This document shows, in pieces, positions 17,313 through 27,059 of a DNA stretch of 64,000 bases (the stretch's first letter is position 1; every line of letters begins with the position of its first letter). The notes beneath the pieces are model-generated. The model did not search any database and had not been told where the DNA came from. It worked only from the letters and a program-made list of their open reading frames with translations. Where the stretch lies: NCBI RefSeq assembly GCF_030698125.1, contig NZ_JAUYNV010000038.1:1-64000 (forward strand). The letters are read 5' to 3'. The DNA comes from Methyloversatilis sp. (GTDB lineage: Bacteria; Pseudomonadota; Gammaproteobacteria; Burkholderiales; Rhodocyclaceae). The position numbers were made by a program, and so were the translations under genes.

Positions 17313-17792
17313 ATGACCCCGATCGCCCGTACCCGCCTGCTGTTCGTCCTGTCCTACCTCTGTTTCGGCCTTGTTGCCTACGCGCTCTACCTGCAGCATG
17401 TCGAACGCTTGGCGCCGTGCCCGCTGTGCATCCTGCAGCGCTACGCCTTTGCCGGTGCCGGACTGTTCCTGTTGCTTAGCGCGTTGTTCGGCGGCGCGCT
17501 GTCGCGCAGCGGGTTGTGGCTGGCGGCGCTGGTCGCCGGCGCGGGCGCGGCGATTGCCGGTCGGCATGTCTATGTGCTGTACCACCCGTCGGTCAGCTGC
17601 GGTCTCGATCCGGTCGAGGACTTCGTCAACAGCCTGCCGCCCGCGCAGTGGCTGCCCCAGCTGTTCTTCGCCGACGGCGCTTGCGGCGCCAAGCTGCCGC
17701 CGATCTTCGGGCTCGACATTCCGGAGTGGTCGCTTGCTTGGCTGGTGGCACTGACGGTGATCGCCGTGCTGCTTTCGTGGCGCCGGCACTGA
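17313..17792 (+). CDS. dsbB: DsbB disulfide bond formation protein
   Basis: 159-residue inner membrane protein with four transmembrane helices. DsbB reoxidises periplasmic DsbA and passes electrons to quinone. The first redox pair is CPLC at 36-39; the second periplasmic loop carries C96 (SCGLDP) and C124 (DGACGAKLP). QRYAFAGAG after CPLC is conserved. It is not obviously co-transcribed with hslU (81-base gap). Confidence 0.95.
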   Translation: MTPIARTRLLFVLSYLCFGLVAYALYLQHVERLAPCPLCILQRYAFAGAGLFLLLSALFGGALSRSGLWLAALVAGAGAAIAGRHVYVLYHPSVSCGLDPVEDFVNSLPPAQWLPQLFFADGACGAKLPPIFGLDIPEWSLAWLVALTVIAVLLSWRRH

Positions 17793-17901
17793 GCAGCCGC
17801 ACCGGCTGTTCCATTTGTGCAGCATCCGGACGGGTGTCGAGCACAAGCGACGGTTGCTGATGCACAATCCGCGTGCATCAATCTTTCTGCTTCCGGACAC
17901 T

Positions 17902-19224
17902 ATGAATCATCAGAAAAAACCCGTCATCGTGGTGGTGGGCGGCGGCGCGGGCGGCCTCGAACTGGCGACCAGTCTCGGCGACCGCTATGGCGAAAAGGGT
18001 CTGGCCGACGTGGTGCTTGTCGACGCCTCGCCGATCCACATCTGGAAGCCGCACCTGCACGAAGTCGCCGCCGGACGCATGGACATGCACATGCACCGGC
18101 TCGAATACGTCGCCCAGGCGCGCTGGCACAGTTTCGAGTTCCAGCTTGGCCGCATGACGGCGATCGACCGCGAACGCAAGACCATCCACATCGAGGCGGT
18201 GCCGGACTTCGACGGTGACCCCATGCTGCCGGAGCGCGAACTCCATTACGACTACCTGGTGATTGCCATCGGCAGCACGGTGAATACCTTTGGCATCCCG
18301 GGCGCCGACGAATTCACGATGGCGCTCGACTCGACACACGACGCCGAACGATTCCGGCAGAAGCTGGTGGCCGCCTGCATGCGTGCCGATGCGCGCGCCG
18401 AGCGCGGTGAGCCGCACCAGGTGTCGATCGCCATCATCGGTGCCGGTGCAACCGGCGTCGAACTGTCGGCCGAGCTGCGGCACACCAGCAAGGTGTTGCG
18501 GGCTTTCGGAGTGCACAGCATGGACCCGCGGCAGGACGTCCGGATCACGTTGATCGAGGCGGCCGAACGCGTGCTGCCGGCGCTGCCGCTGCGCATTTCG
18601 GCCTCGGTCGAAGGCCTGCTCAAGAAGATGGGCATCGATGTGCTGAAGTCCGAGCGGGTCAGCGAAGTGAGCAAGGACGGTCTGGCCACGGCCAGCGGCC
18701 AGTTCATCCGTGCCGACCTGATGGTGTGGGCCGCAGGCATCAAGGCGCCGAACATGCTTGCCGGTTTCGGCGGGCTGGAATCGAACCGCATCAATCAGCT
18801 GGTGGTGGATGATCACCTGACCAGCACGCGTGACCCGGACGTGTTCGCCTTCGGTGACTGTGCGGCCTGCGTCTGGCTGGACGGCGAAGGCACGATTCCG
18901 CCGCGTGCCCAGGCGGCACACCAGCAGGCCAGCTATCTGGTGAAGATTTTCGACATGCGCCTGTTCGGCAAGGGCGATCCGGGCCCGTTCAGGTACAAGG
19001 ATTTCGGCTCGCTGGTATCACTGGGCAAGACCGGCGCAACCGGCAACCTGATGGGCGGCATCATCGGCGGCAGTATGTTCATCGAAGGCCTGGTGGCACG
19101 CGTGATGTACCGCTCGCTGTACCAGATGCACCAGATCGCGCTGCACGGCTGGATCAAAAGTTCGATCGACGCGCTGGCGCGCATCATCAAGCGCAGCACG
19201 GAGCCGCACGTCAAGCTGCATTGA
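17902..19224 (+). CDS. Type II NADH dehydrogenase (NDH-2)
   Basis: 440-residue FAD-dependent NAD(P)H:quinone oxidoreductase. IVVVGGGAGGLELATSLG near 9-26 is the FAD-binding Rossmann turn. IAIIGAGATGVELSAEL near 178 is the NADH-binding site, and DPDVFAFGDCAAC the FAD-binding C-terminal motif. The C-terminus (GGSMFIEGLVARVMYRSLYQMHQIALHG) is the amphipathic membrane-anchoring segment. It feeds electrons to the quinone pool without pumping protons. Start MNHQKK; an in-frame ATG at 17860 would add 14 residues without homology. Confidence 0.93.
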   Translation: MNHQKKPVIVVVGGGAGGLELATSLGDRYGEKGLADVVLVDASPIHIWKPHLHEVAAGRMDMHMHRLEYVAQARWHSFEFQLGRMTAIDRERKTIHIEAVPDFDGDPMLPERELHYDYLVIAIGSTVNTFGIPGADEFTMALDSTHDAERFRQKLVAACMRADARAERGEPHQVSIAIIGAGATGVELSAELRHTSKVLRAFGVHSMDPRQDVRITLIEAAERVLPALPLRISASVEGLLKKMGIDVLKSERVSEVSKDGLATASGQFIRADLMVWAAGIKAPNMLAGFGGLESNRINQLVVDDHLTSTRDPDVFAFGDCAACVWLDGEGTIPPRAQAAHQQASYLVKIFDMRLFGKGDPGPFRYKDFGSLVSLGKTGATGNLMGGIIGGSMFIEGLVARVMYRSLYQMHQIALHGWIKSSIDALARIIKRSTEPHVKLH

Positions 19225-19336
19225 GGCAGAGGCAGAATTTAAGGGGCCAGGGGGCCGGTGCCTGGTTCGGGCGATGTGCCGAGGTTGGTCTGCCCGACGG
19301 CGTCGCTGCGGCGGCGAGTGGGCAGGAACCGGGCGA

Positions 19337-20089
19337 TCAGGTCCGCTGGCCGCAGACTTCGCACGCGGGGTCGCGTGGCAGCGTGATGCTGCGCCACTCC
19401 ATGCCCAGTGCGTCGAGCAGCAGCAGCCGGCCGGCCAGCGACTGGCCGGTGTGCGCCAGCAGCTTCAGCGCTTCAGCGGCCTGCATCGTGCCGATGATGC
19501 CGGTCAGCGGCGCGAACACGCCCATCACCGCGCAGCGCACCTCGTCGGCGTCGCCGCCTTCCGGAAACAGGCAGTGGTAGCAGGGTGCCCCGGCGTCGCG
19601 GCTGTCGAACACCGACACCTGACCGTCGAAACGGATCGCCGCACCGGACACCAGCGGCGTGCGCGCCGCCACGCAGGCGCGGTTGATGGCATGGCGCGTG
19701 GCGAAATTGTCGCTGCAGTCGAGCACGACGTCGGCCGCCTCGACCTGTTCGCGCAAAGCGTCGCCGGCCAGCCGTGTCTTGAGCGCGATGACCTCGATGC
19801 ACGGGTTGATGTCGTGCAGCGCTTCTCGCGCCGACTCGACCTTGGCACGCCCGACCGAATGCTGCCGGTGCAGCACCTGCCGCTGCAGATTGGTCAGATC
19901 GACCTCGTCATCGTCGGCGATCACCAGCGTGCCGACACCGGCAGCCGCCATGTAGAGCGCCGCCGGGCAGCCCAGGCCACCGGCGCCGACGATCAGGGCA
20001 CGCGAGGCGAGCAGCCTGTCCTGTCCTTCGATACCTATCGGGTCCAGCAGGATGTGCCGGCTGTAGCGCAGCAGTTGTTCGTCGTTCAT
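19337..20089 (-). CDS. ThiF/MoeB/HesA-family E1-like adenylyltransferase
   Basis: 250 residues. Family members adenylate the C-terminal Gly-Gly of a ubiquitin-like sulfur carrier (MoaD or ThiS). RYSRHILLDPIGIEGQ, ALIVGAGGLGCPAALYMAAAGVG (ATP-binding) and ADDDEVDLTNLQRQVLH are all present. Zinc cysteines are CYHC and CEVC near the C-terminus. No rhodanese domain is fused. It could be MoeB or ThiF; no partner gene lies beside it. It is the last gene of a minus-strand run after ctpA. Confidence 0.9.
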   Translation of the reverse strand: MNDEQLLRYSRHILLDPIGIEGQDRLLASRALIVGAGGLGCPAALYMAAAGVGTLVIADDDEVDLTNLQRQVLHRQHSVGRAKVESAREALHDINPCIEVIALKTRLAGDALREQVEAADVVLDCSDNFATRHAINRACVAARTPLVSGAAIRFDGQVSVFDSRDAGAPCYHCLFPEGGDADEVRCAVMGVFAPLTGIIGTMQAAEALKLLAHTGQSLAGRLLLLDALGMEWRSITLPRDPACEVCGQRT

Positions 20090-20116
20090 TGCAGAAAAGG
20101 TTGCGGCCGTGCGGTG

Positions 20117-20578
20117 TCAGCGGTAATCGCGCAGTTCGGTCGGCGTGTCGTCATGGTCGCCGTGCGGATGGTGCTGCCAGGCCTTGACATAGATTTCGTT
20201 CGATTTCTTGATCAGCCGTTCCGGCTGCCGCAGGTTGCGCAGCTGGGTGTCTTCGCAGAAGTGCAGCAGCGCGCGCAGGATGCGCATGACCAGCCCGGTG
20301 TCGGTGTGGAAGCCGTGCTGATCAAGCAGCCGTTCGATGCTGCGAAAGCTGTGCTCGGCCAGACTGTACTCGATGGCCAGTGCGCGACCCCGGCGACCGG
20401 TGACGGTGATGTTGCCCTGTTCGGTCAGAAAGCGGCTTGCTTCATCGATCCGCTCGTAGCTGCGCAGGCTGAAGCGCAGTTCGCGGTGCTTCATCAGGCC
20501 GGCCTGAGGGCCGTAACCCGGCTTGCGCGGGGCGCGGTGTTCGCGACCAAAACGACGCTTGCTTGCATGAGCGGCCAT
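20117..20578 (-). CDS. Conserved-looking hypothetical protein
   Basis: 153 residues, not recognised. The N-terminus is very basic (SKRRFGREHRAPRKPGYGP). A central alpha/beta part (ELRFSLRSYERIDEASRFLTEQGNITVTGRRGRALAIEYSLAEHSFRSIERLL) has the alternation of a small ferredoxin-like fold, and a His-rich tail (QHHPHGDHDD) follows. GAGGAG lies seven bases before the chosen ATG (20578); another ATG precedes it at 20581. It is located between ctpA and the ThiF-like gene, all minus strand. Confidence 0.7.
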   Translation of the reverse strand: MAAHASKRRFGREHRAPRKPGYGPQAGLMKHRELRFSLRSYERIDEASRFLTEQGNITVTGRRGRALAIEYSLAEHSFRSIERLLDQHGFHTDTGLVMRILRALLHFCEDTQLRNLRQPERLIKKSNEIYVKAWQHHPHGDHDDTPTELRDYR

Positions 20579-20663
20579 CATTGAGCTCCTCAATCCGGTA
20601 GGTCCGACGGTTCGCATGCGGACGCCGGACACGCGGGCCGGACCGCGCAGACGCGGTCGCAGC

Positions 20664-22052
20664 TCAGTTCTTCTGCATGATCTGCAGGCCCTTCAGCAAA
20701 TTCAGCGCCTGCGTGAACTGGTAATCGGTCCTGGTCGCAAATTCGAATGGCGCGGCCTGCTTGTCGTCCTCTTCTTCCTTCGCCGGCGCTGCCTTGCCCT
20801 TGGCGCCCGCATCGACTGGCATGGCGGGAATTTCCACGTCCTTGTCGTTGTTCAGATGACGGTCAAGGTCGGCTTCGCGCAGACGCAACCCGCTGCTGCC
20901 GTTGGCACTTTCCTCGACGACGATGTCCGGCACGATGCCCTTGGCCTGGATCGAGCGGCCGTTCGGCGTGTAGTAGCGCGCCGTGGTCAGCTTGATCGCC
21001 GTATTGTTGGTCAGCGGCATGATGGTCTGCACCGAGCCCTTGCCGAAGGTCTGGGTGCCCATGATGACTGCGCGCTTGTGGTCCTGCAGCGCGCCGGCGA
21101 CGATTTCCGAAGCCGAGGCCGAACCCGAATTCACCAGCACCACCAGCGGCACTGACTTGGCACCCGCCGGCAGGCTCTGCAGGAAGTCGTCGCGACTGCC
21201 GCGCAGGTAGTCTTCCGGCGATGCGATGAAGCGGCGCTTCGCGTCATCGGTGCGGCCATCGGTCGACACCACCAGCGCCTTCGGCTGCAGGAAAGCCGCC
21301 GACACGCCGACCGCGCCGTGCAGCAGGCCGCCCGGATCGTTGCGCAGGTCGAGCACCAGACCTTTCAGCTCGCCGTCCTTGTAGAGTTTGCCAATGTGCT
21401 TGACCAGATCTTCCGCGCTCTGCTCCTGGAACTGGGTCAGCCGCAGGTAGCCGTAGCCCGGCTCGACCAGCTTGGATTTCACGCTCTGCACCTTGATGAC
21501 TTCGCGCATCAACGTCACTTCGATCGGCTTGGTTTCGCCCTTGCGCGCGATGGTCAGGCGGATGCTGGTGTTCGGCTTGCCACGCATGCGCTTGACCGCG
21601 TCGCCGAGGTTCAGTCCCTTGGTCGACGTGTCGTCCAGCTTGATGATCAGGTCGCCCGACTTGATGCCGGCGCGAAACGCTGGCGTGTCCTCGATCGGCG
21701 ACACCACCTTGACGAAACCGTCTTCCATGCCGACTTCGATGCCGAGGCCGCCGAATTCGCCCTGGGTGCCGGCCTGCAGGTCCTTGAACGCATCCTGGTC
21801 AAGGTAGGCGGAGTGCGGGTCGAGGCCGGACAGCATGCCGCTGATGGCCTGGGTGATCAGCTTCTTGTCATCGACCGGTTCGACGTAGCTGGCCTTGACT
21901 GCATTGAGCACGTCGGCAAACTGGCGGAGTTCTTCAACCGGCAGGCTGCTGCCGGGTGTCTTGTTCGCATTGGCGGAGAAATTGAGACTGAGCAGCACGC
22001 CTGCACAAAGCCCGATCATGATCAGGCCGGTTTGCTGCAGCTTCTTTTGCAT
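20664..22052 (-). CDS. Carboxyl-terminal processing protease, S41 family
   Basis: 462 residues counted from the ATG. An N-terminal anchor/signal segment (GLIMIGLCAGVLLSLNFSA), a PDZ domain (EFGGLGIEVGMEDGFVKVVSPIEDTPAF...) and the S41 serine protease domain follow. The catalytic Ser-Lys dyad is seen in NSGSASASEIVAGALQD (about Ser313) and TQTFGKGSVQ (about Lys338). A Lys/Glu-rich, low-complexity stretch (KGKAAPAKEEEDDKQ) precedes the C-terminus. Periplasmic CtpA-type enzymes trim C-termini of envelope proteins and often control cell-wall hydrolases; the EnvC-like gene immediately upstream fits that. Confidence 0.95.
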   Translation of the reverse strand: MQKKLQQTGLIMIGLCAGVLLSLNFSANANKTPGSSLPVEELRQFADVLNAVKASYVEPVDDKKLITQAISGMLSGLDPHSAYLDQDAFKDLQAGTQGEFGGLGIEVGMEDGFVKVVSPIEDTPAFRAGIKSGDLIIKLDDTSTKGLNLGDAVKRMRGKPNTSIRLTIARKGETKPIEVTLMREVIKVQSVKSKLVEPGYGYLRLTQFQEQSAEDLVKHIGKLYKDGELKGLVLDLRNDPGGLLHGAVGVSAAFLQPKALVVSTDGRTDDAKRRFIASPEDYLRGSRDDFLQSLPAGAKSVPLVVLVNSGSASASEIVAGALQDHKRAVIMGTQTFGKGSVQTIMPLTNNTAIKLTTARYYTPNGRSIQAKGIVPDIVVEESANGSSGLRLREADLDRHLNNDKDVEIPAMPVDAGAKGKAAPAKEEEDDKQAAPFEFATRTDYQFTQALNLLKGLQIMQKN

Positions 22053-22085
22053 CGAAAGCACTCCGCGTATGTATCGGCCGGAAAT

Positions 22086-23312
22086 CTAGCGGGAAACCCA
22101 TTTCAAGGGATCCAGCGCCTGTCCCTGATGCCGCAATTCAAAGTATAAACCCGATTCCAGAGCCCCACCGCTGCTGCCGATCGAGGCGATGTTCTCGCCG
22201 CTGCCGACGCGCGCGCCCACCCCTTTGAGCAGGGCTTCGTTGTTGCCATAGACGCTCAGGTAATGGTCGCCGTGGTCGACGATGATCAGGTTGCCGAAGC
22301 CGCGCAACCAGTCGGCGAACACCACGGTCCCTGCCGCCACCGCTTTCACGTCGCCGGCGCCGGCGCGGATGAAAATGCCGCGCAACGGTGTGCCGCCATC
22401 GGCACTTTGGGCACCGAAGCGGCGCGCAAGTTCGCCGCTGGCCGGCCAGGGCAGTTTGCCGCGCAACTTCACGAACGGCTGGCCACCATGATCGACCGGC
22501 AGAGACTTGACGACCGGACCGGTGTCCGCCTTGTTGCGGGCGGGTTCCGGGTCGTCACCGGGCGGCGCTGCGCCGGGCGCCGGACGTGGCACGGTGCGCG
22601 CACTTTTCTTCGACAGGGCTTCGATCAGCCGGCTGAGCCTCGCCTCGTCGCGCTTGAGCGTGGCCAGCTCACGCCGTTCGGTGCGCAACTGGGTGGCCAG
22701 TCGTTCGAGTACCTTGCGGCGCACATTGTTTTCGGCAGCCAGTCGTTCGCGCTCGCGTTCGCGTTCCGCCTCCAGTGTGCGCATTTGTTCGAGCTGGCTG
22801 TCCTGCTGTGCCAGCAACGCGCGCTGCTGCGTCAGCGCGGCGCGATGGGTGTCCATCAGCGCGAGCTGGCTGCGCGAAAGGCTGCGCAGGTAGTGCAGGT
22901 CGCGCGCGCTCTGGTTCGGGTCGGTGCCGGACAGCAGGTGGCGCAGCGCATCGGCTTCGCCGGCGCGCTGGTGGCCGCGCAGCAGTTGTGCAAGCTGTGC
23001 CTGCTGGCGCTGCAGCGTTGTTTCGCCGGCGGCGATGTCGGCGCGCGTGCGGGCGAGCGCCGTCTCGACCTCCTTGCGCTGACGGCTGATGTCGCGCAAT
23101 GCGCGGGTGGCATCCGAGATGGATTTTTCGGAACCGCGCAGTTCGTCGCGCGCCTCGCGGTGTGCGCTTTCCGACTGGTTAAGCTCATCGCGCAGCGCTT
23201 CCATGCGCTGCTGCAGCGCCTTGAGCTGTTCCGGACTGGACTGGACCGCGCGTTCAGCCTGCGCGGTCAGCGGCAGCGCACACAGCAGGGCGAGGAGGAA
23301 CCGGACGGTCAC
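22086..23312 (-). CDS. EnvC-like murein hydrolase activator (degenerate M23)
   Basis: 408 residues: signal peptide ([15 protein letters not shown]), long coiled coil (about 25-240, heptads rich in Leu, Gln, Arg, Glu), proline-rich linker, then a LytM/M23 domain. The metal ligands of active M23 peptidases are gone: the first motif reads [12 protein letters not shown] and the HxH position reads FELRHQG. This matches EnvC, which activates amidases AmiA/AmiB at the septum. The GTG start overlaps the gpmA stop (GTGA); an upstream in-frame GTG at 23321 is possible. Order gpmA-envC-ctpA is common in proteobacteria. Confidence 0.92.
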   Translation of the reverse strand: MTVRFLLALLCALPLTAQAERAVQSSPEQLKALQQRMEALRDELNQSESAHREARDELRGSEKSISDATRALRDISRQRKEVETALARTRADIAAGETTLQRQQAQLAQLLRGHQRAGEADALRHLLSGTDPNQSARDLHYLRSLSRSQLALMDTHRAALTQQRALLAQQDSQLEQMRTLEAERERERERLAAENNVRRKVLERLATQLRTERRELATLKRDEARLSRLIEALSKKSARTVPRPAPGAAPPGDDPEPARNKADTGPVVKSLPVDHGGQPFVKLRGKLPWPASGELARRFGAQSADGGTPLRGIFIRAGAGDVKAVAAGTVVFADWLRGFGNLIIVDHGDHYLSVYGNNEALLKGVGARVGSGENIASIGSSGGALESGLYFELRHQGQALDPLKWVSR

Positions 23313-24127
23313 TCCATCCACGGCGGGCGTTGTTCGGTCGGCGCCTCGTCGGTGTCCGGAATCGGTGGCCGCTGGCGCTGCGGAACGGCTCGGCTCTGAT
23401 TGGCCACGGCGTCGATGGCGGCCTTGATCGCCTCCTGGTCGCCCAGGTAGTAATGGCGGATCGGCTTCAGGTCATCATCCAGCTCATAGACCAGCGGCTG
23501 TGCGGTCGGGATGTTCAGGCCGAGGATGTCCCGCTCGGACACGTTGTCGAGGTACTTGATCAGCGCACGCAGACTGTTGCCGTGGGCCACGATGAGCACG
23601 TTCTTGCCGGCCTTGATCTGCGGCACGATTTCCGCGCTCCAGAACGGCAGCACGCGCGCCACGGTGTCCTTCAGGCATTCGGTGCGCGGGAAGCATTCGT
23701 TCGGCACGTCGGCGTAGCGGGGGTTCTTGCGGTCGAGCCGCGGGTCGTCCTCTTCCAGCGCCGGCGGCGGCGTGTCGTAGGAGCGGCGCCATGCCAGCAC
23801 CTGTTCCTCACCGAAGCGCTGCGCCGTCTGCGCCTTGTCCAGACCCTGAAGGGCGCCGTAGTGGCGCTCGTTCAGGCGCCAGGTCGGGCGGATCGGAATC
23901 CACATCAGGTTCATCTGTTCGAGCGCAACATACAGCGTCTTGTTGGCGCGCTTGAGCACCGACGTAAACGCCATATCAAAGCGGTAGGATTCGCGGGCGA
24001 GCAGGCGGCCGGCTTCGCGCGCCTCGATTTCGCCCTTTTCGGTCAGACCGACGTCGGTCCAGCCGGTAAAACGGTTTTCCTTGTTCCAGACGGATTCGCC
24101 ATGGCGCAACAGAACGAGCTTGTACAT
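23309..24127 (-). CDS. gpmA: Phosphoglycerate mutase, 2,3-BPG dependent
   Basis: 272 residues, interconverting 3- and 2-phosphoglycerate. [15 protein letters not shown] carries the catalytic His (RHG) and [16 protein letters not shown] the second. [13 protein letters not shown] and [15 protein letters not shown] are standard. Common GpmA is about 248 residues; here an extra Gln/Pro/Arg-rich tail ([29 protein letters not shown]) of roughly 25-30 residues extends past the fold. Divergent from the rhodanese gene; the 266-base gap holds the two promoters. Confidence 0.96.
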   Translation of the reverse strand: MYKLVLLRHGESVWNKENRFTGWTDVGLTEKGEIEAREAGRLLARESYRFDMAFTSVLKRANKTLYVALEQMNLMWIPIRPTWRLNERHYGALQGLDKAQTAQRFGEEQVLAWRRSYDTPPPALEEDDPRLDRKNPRYADVPNECFPRTECLKDTVARVLPFWSAEIVPQIKAGKNVLIVAHGNSLRALIKYLDNVSERDILGLNIPTAQPLVYELDDDLKPIRHYYLGDQEAIKAAIDAVANQSRAVPQRQRPPIPDTDEAPTEQRPPWME

Positions 24128-24393
24128 GAGGTGGGATCTGTAGGGTGGGATCGGGTCGGGCGCGGCATCCTGCGGCGGAGAGTTGCGCTACTGATTCGTG
24201 GTCGGTAGGTGAGCCGCGCGCGCTTGGGCTAAAATCAGCATTTTCCCAGAAAAAGCATTTCGCGGTCCGGTAAAAAATCGACATACCTGCGCGTTTCGAT
24301 GCGCATCAAATGGTCGGATGCTTCCGTACGACGGCCCGCTCACCCGGGCACGCGACTTCATCCCGACCCCTACACTGGCTGCCCTCAGACTCC

Positions 24394-24804
24394 ATGGACT
24401 TCGTAACGACCAACTACATCTGGGCCATCACCGCTTTCATGAGTGGTGCCGGGCTCATCTTCCTGACCATTCGCCAGAAGGTGTCGGGCCCGCGTCTGTC
24501 GCCGGCACAGGCCACCCAGTTGATCAACCGCGAAGACGCGCAGGTGATCGACGTGCGTGATCAGGCGGAATGGTCCAAGGGCCACATCAATGGCGCGCGG
24601 CACATCCCGGCGGGCGAAATACCGAAACGGCTGGGTGAGCTGGAAAAGTTCAGACAGCGGCCGCTGATCGTGGTCTGCGCCAGCGGCCAGCGCTCGGCGA
24701 GCGCCTGCTCGGCGCTGCGCAAGGCGGGATTCGAGAAGGTTTTTGCGCTGGACGGCGGGATCGGTGCCTGGGAACAGGCCAGTCTGCCGCTGACAAAGAA
24801 GTGA
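24394..24804 (+). CDS. Membrane-anchored rhodanese-domain protein
   Basis: 136 residues. One N-terminal transmembrane helix (YIWAITAFMSGAGLIFLTI) and a single rhodanese domain: QVIDVRDQAEWSKGHINGARHIP and active-site loop CASGQRS with the catalytic cysteine. It probably carries persulfide sulfur, but the acceptor is unknown. Four bases from grxC and followed by secB, the widespread rhodanese-grxC-secB-gpsA order. Confidence 0.92.
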   Translation: MDFVTTNYIWAITAFMSGAGLIFLTIRQKVSGPRLSPAQATQLINREDAQVIDVRDQAEWSKGHINGARHIPAGEIPKRLGELEKFRQRPLIVVCASGQRSASACSALRKAGFEKVFALDGGIGAWEQASLPLTKK

Positions 24805-24808
24805 TGCC

Positions 24809-25066
24809 ATGGCACGCGTGCTGATGTATACAAGCGGCTTTTGTCCGTATTGCTCGCAGGCCGAACGCCTGCTGACGAGCAAGGGTGTGACCGACATCGA
24901 GAAGGTGCGCATCGACATCGATCCTGACCGCCGTTCCGAAATGATGGAGCGAACCGGCCGGCGTACCGTGCCACAGATCTACATTGGCGATTACCACGTG
25001 GGCGGGTGCGATGATCTGCAGGCACTCGACCGCGAAGGCAAGTTAGACCCCCTGCTGCAGGCGTGA
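24809..25066 (+). CDS. grxC: Glutaredoxin 3
   Basis: 85 residues, normal length. The redox motif is CPYC at 12-15, with the cis-proline in RTVPQIYIGDYHVGGCDDL binding glutathione. It reduces protein disulfides and mixed glutathione disulfides in the cytoplasm. Part of the rhodanese-grxC-secB-gpsA cluster. Confidence 0.97.
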   Translation: MARVLMYTSGFCPYCSQAERLLTSKGVTDIEKVRIDIDPDRRSEMMERTGRRTVPQIYIGDYHVGGCDDLQALDREGKLDPLLQA

Positions 25067-25107
25067 GCCGGTTTTTGCAGCCTTAACCCCCAACCGAGAA
25101 GCGAAAA

Positions 25108-25587
25108 ATGGCCGAAGAAGCAGTGCAACCCCAACAGCCCACGGGCCCGGTTTTTTCCATCGAGAAGATCTACGTGAAGGACTTGTCGCTCGAAGTCCCG
25201 AACGCGCCGGAAATCTTCCTGACGCGCGAAAATCCGACCGTGCAGATCCAGCTGCAGACCGAAGGCAAGGCCGTGCAGGAAGGCGTGTTCAACGTGACGC
25301 TGACCGTCACCGTCACCGCCAAGCTCGAAGAGAAGACGATGTTCCTGGTTGAAGTCCGTCAGGCCGGCATCTTCCAGATCCGCAACGTGCCGGCCGAAGA
25401 CATCCAGCCCATTCTCGGCATCGCCTGCCCGACCATCCTGTTCCCGTACGCCCGCGAAAGCGTGTCGGACGCAGTCAATCGCGCCGGCTTCCCGCCGGTC
25501 GTGCTGGCACCGGTCAATTTCGAATCGATCTACCAGCAGCGCACGCAGCAGCCGCCCGAAGGCCAGAACGGCGCCACGGTGCAGTGA
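25108..25587 (+). CDS. secB: SecB export chaperone
   Basis: 159 residues. Homotetrameric chaperone that keeps preproteins unfolded and hands them to Sec[23 protein letters not shown] is the diagnostic N-terminus; [39 protein letters not shown] the conserved core and C-terminal region. The stop overlaps the start of the SH3 protein gene (TGATG). Confidence 0.98.
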   Translation: MAEEAVQPQQPTGPVFSIEKIYVKDLSLEVPNAPEIFLTRENPTVQIQLQTEGKAVQEGVFNVTLTVTVTAKLEEKTMFLVEVRQAGIFQIRNVPAEDIQPILGIACPTILFPYARESVSDAVNRAGFPPVVLAPVNFESIYQQRTQQPPEGQNGATVQ

Positions 25588-26033
25588 TGAAGCAGGCCGC
25601 ATGTGCGGCACTGGTGGCCTTCGTCTGTCCGCTCGCCGTACAGGCGGCGGGCGTCGACTACCGGTCGCTGTCGGACGTTGCGGTGATGTACGACGCGCCG
25701 TCCCGGCAGGCGCGCCAGCAGTTTGTCATTGCGCGCCACACGCCGGTCGAGGTGGTGCGCAGCCAGACAGGATGGGTCAAGGTGCGCGAGCCGGGCGGCA
25801 TGCTTGCGTGGGTCGAGGCATCTTCGCTCGCGCCTGTGCGTATGGTGATCGTCACCGCGGAGCGCGCGCGCATTCTGGTCCGTGCGGAAGACGACGCACC
25901 GCTGGTGTTCGAAGCGGAACGCCGCGTACTGCTCGAACCGCTCACCGAAGCCGCGCCGGCAGGCTGGGCGAAGGTGAAGCACCGCGACGGCCAGAGCGGT
26001 TTCGTGCGCATCTCCCAGGTCTGGGGGCTGTGA
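25587..26033 (+). CDS. Exported SH3-domain protein
   Basis: 148 residues. Signal peptide ([16 protein letters not shown]), then two bacterial SH3-like repeats: [47 protein letters not shown] with LAWV, and [22 protein letters not shown]...[23 protein letters not shown]. Such repeats often bind the cell wall. ATG overlaps the secB stop; an in-frame GTG three bases upstream is less likely. Confidence 0.85.
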   Translation: MKQAACAALVAFVCPLAVQAAGVDYRSLSDVAVMYDAPSRQARQQFVIARHTPVEVVRSQTGWVKVREPGGMLAWVEASSLAPVRMVIVTAERARILVRAEDDAPLVFEAERRVLLEPLTEAAPAGWAKVKHRDGQSGFVRISQVWGL

Positions 26034-26049
26034 GCCGGGTTTCGCCGAA

Positions 26050-27042
26050 ATGAAGCTGTGCGTGATGGGCGCCGGCGCCTGGGGTACGGCGCTGGCCGTT
26101 GCCTATTCGGCGGACCATGACGTGACGCTGTGGACGCGCGATGCCGACCATGCGCTATCGCTGCACAGCTCGCATTCCAACGAACGCTATCTGCCCGGCA
26201 TTGCGCTGCCGCCTGGCATTGCGGTGTCGTCCGACGCTGCGACTGCGCTGAACGGCTGTGATCTGGCGCTGATTGCGACGCCGATCGCCGGCCTGCGCGC
26301 GGCGCTCGAAGCGGTTGCACGCAGCGGAGTGCCCGCCGTGCTGTGGGCCTGCAAGGGCTTCGAAAGTGGCAGCGGTCTGCTGCCGCATCAGGTGGCGCTG
26401 GACATCCTGCCCGCGCAGATTTCGCGCGGCGCATTCAGTGGGCCCAGTTTCGCGATCGAGGTGGCACGCGGCCTGCCGACCGCCATCACCGTGGCGAGCG
26501 ATGACATCGAATTCGTCAGTGCGCTGGTCGCGTCACTGCACAGTCCGCGGCTGCGCCTCTATGCCAACGACGATCTGATCGGCGTCGAGGTCGGCGGGGC
26601 GGTGAAGAACGTCATGGCGATCGCCACCGGCGTATGCGACGGGCTTGGTTTCGGCCTGAACGCGCGGGCTGCGCTGATCACCCGCGGTCTGGCCGAAATC
26701 GCCCGCCTGGGCGTGGCGCTCGGCGGCCGCAGCCAGACCTTCATGGGGCTGGCCGGCATGGGCGACCTCATCCTGACCTGTACCGGCGACCTGTCACGCA
26801 ACCGGCGCGTCGGCCTGTTGCTGGCCGAAGGGCGTTCGCTGGATGAGGTACTGACCACGTTGGGCCATGTGGCAGAAGGGGTGCCGACCGCACGCGAGGC
26901 GGCCGCGCTGGCCGAGCGCCTGCAGGTCGACATGCCGATCACGCAGGCGGTGGCGGCGGTGCTCGACGGGCGGCTGGCCGCAGCCGACGCAGTGGAAAGC
27001 CTGCTGTCGCGTGATCCGAAAGCGGAAACGCCGCCGCTGTAG
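26050..27042 (+). CDS. gpsA: Glycerol-3-phosphate dehydrogenase [NAD(P)+]
   Basis: 330 residues. It makes sn-glycerol-3-phosphate for phospholipid synthesis from dihydroxyacetone phosphate. [14 protein letters not shown] (about 7-20) binds NAD(P), VLWACKGFE and [21 protein letters not shown] are typical, and [15 protein letters not shown] carries the catalytic Lys. It closes the rhodanese-grxC-secB cluster and converges on trmL. Confidence 0.97.
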   Translation: MKLCVMGAGAWGTALAVAYSADHDVTLWTRDADHALSLHSSHSNERYLPGIALPPGIAVSSDAATALNGCDLALIATPIAGLRAALEAVARSGVPAVLWACKGFESGSGLLPHQVALDILPAQISRGAFSGPSFAIEVARGLPTAITVASDDIEFVSALVASLHSPRLRLYANDDLIGVEVGGAVKNVMAIATGVCDGLGFGLNARAALITRGLAEIARLGVALGGRSQTFMGLAGMGDLILTCTGDLSRNRRVGLLLAEGRSLDEVLTTLGHVAEGVPTAREAAALAERLQVDMPITQAVAAVLDGRLAAADAVESLLSRDPKAETPPL

Positions 27043-27059
27043 TCCCGCTGTAGTCTGTT

